From positions 1 through 6,298 of the forward strand of contig JANNLO010000185.1 of the NCBI GenBank assembly GCA_031396835.1: a stretch of 6,298 nucleotides of DNA. The letters are read 5' to 3'. The position numbers and the translations under genes were made by a program. Positions 6,210 to 6,298 of the stretch are shown here, in pieces; the first letter of the stretch is position 1; the number at the start of each line of letters is the position of its first letter. The stretch comes from Snowella sp031396835. GTDB lineage: Bacteria; Cyanobacteriota; Cyanobacteriia; Cyanobacteriales; Microcystaceae. The notes under the pieces are model-generated. The model worked only from the letters and a program-made list of their open reading frames with translations, was not told where the DNA came from and made no database searches.

Positions 6210-6298
6210 TCATTTTAAAACATTTGTACTATAAAAACTTGTCAAATTTACCAATACAGTTAAACAGGTCAACGATAGAATAAGGGTTTCAGGCATTG
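6210..6298 (-). CDS. Short hydrophobic open frame at window edge, possible 5' part of the four-helix gene
   Basis: On the minus strand a frame open from the window edge has an ATG at 6296-6294 and stops at TGA 6212-6210. From that ATG it encodes 28 residues starting MPETLILSLTCLTVLVN, which look like a membrane helix. It may be the tail of a gene starting outside the window, or the true N-terminus of the four-helix protein. Deleting one base from the TTTTAAAA run at 6213-6220 would fuse the two into one 182-residue frame. Neither reading can be settled here. Confidence 0.3.
   Translation of the reverse strand, partial: MPETLILSLTCLTVLVNLTSFYSTNVLK

Noticed and set aside
6245..6272. Possible minus-strand promoter TTGACC (6267-6272) with 16-nt spacer to TAAATT (6245-6250)
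   Set aside because: The -10 matches only 4 of 6 positions, the area is AT-rich, and the same stretch may be coding. A nearby perfect TTGACA (6240-6245) has no correctly spaced -10.

Overview
The window looks like a chromosomal segment of a cyanobacterium. Three things support this. The palindrome GCGATCGC (HIP1) occurs 15 times in 6.3 kb. One gene encodes an SLH-domain/OprB-type outer-membrane porin of the kind cyanobacteria use. Another encodes a double-zinc-ribbon plus FHA protein of the cyanobacterial FraH-like architecture. Base composition is AT-rich and looks even along the window. No insertion sequence, integrase, tRNA, rRNA or CRISPR array was seen.

Left part (1-2931, plus strand). 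The last 37 codons of an unidentified gene (1-114) are followed by pgl (6-phosphogluconolactonase, oxidative pentose phosphate pathway). Next come a FraH-like zinc-ribbon/FHA protein and, 24 nt further, a six-helix site-2-type membrane metalloprotease with a C-terminal CBS pair. The FHA and protease genes look co-transcribed. pgl lies 74 nt upstream and may or may not be in the same unit.

Middle (2932-5007). A 144-bp convergent gap with only a weak terminator candidate separates the protease from a minus-strand porin of the family often named 'iron uptake porin'. The 285-bp region upstream of the porin holds the clearest regulatory signal in the window. It contains a perfect 17-bp Fur-type palindrome 37 nt from the start codon, a second partial Fur-type site 93 bp further upstream sharing an exact 11-bp repeat, and a near-perfect 21-bp inverted repeat between them. 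The porin therefore looks iron-repressed through Fur.

Right part (5008-6298, minus strand). Three tightly packed small membrane-protein genes (four, three and one predicted helices) run in the same direction as the porin and look like one operon. I do not recognise a function for any of them. Histidines near the membrane boundaries would be compatible with heme or metal binding. The first gene of the set starts directly inside a membrane helix. An open frame just upstream would join it in phase if one nucleotide were removed from a T4A4 run, so its 5' end may be frameshifted, mis-sequenced or mis-called. This cassette beside a Fur-controlled porin is the best candidate here for something undescribed. 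The link to iron is inferred from position only.
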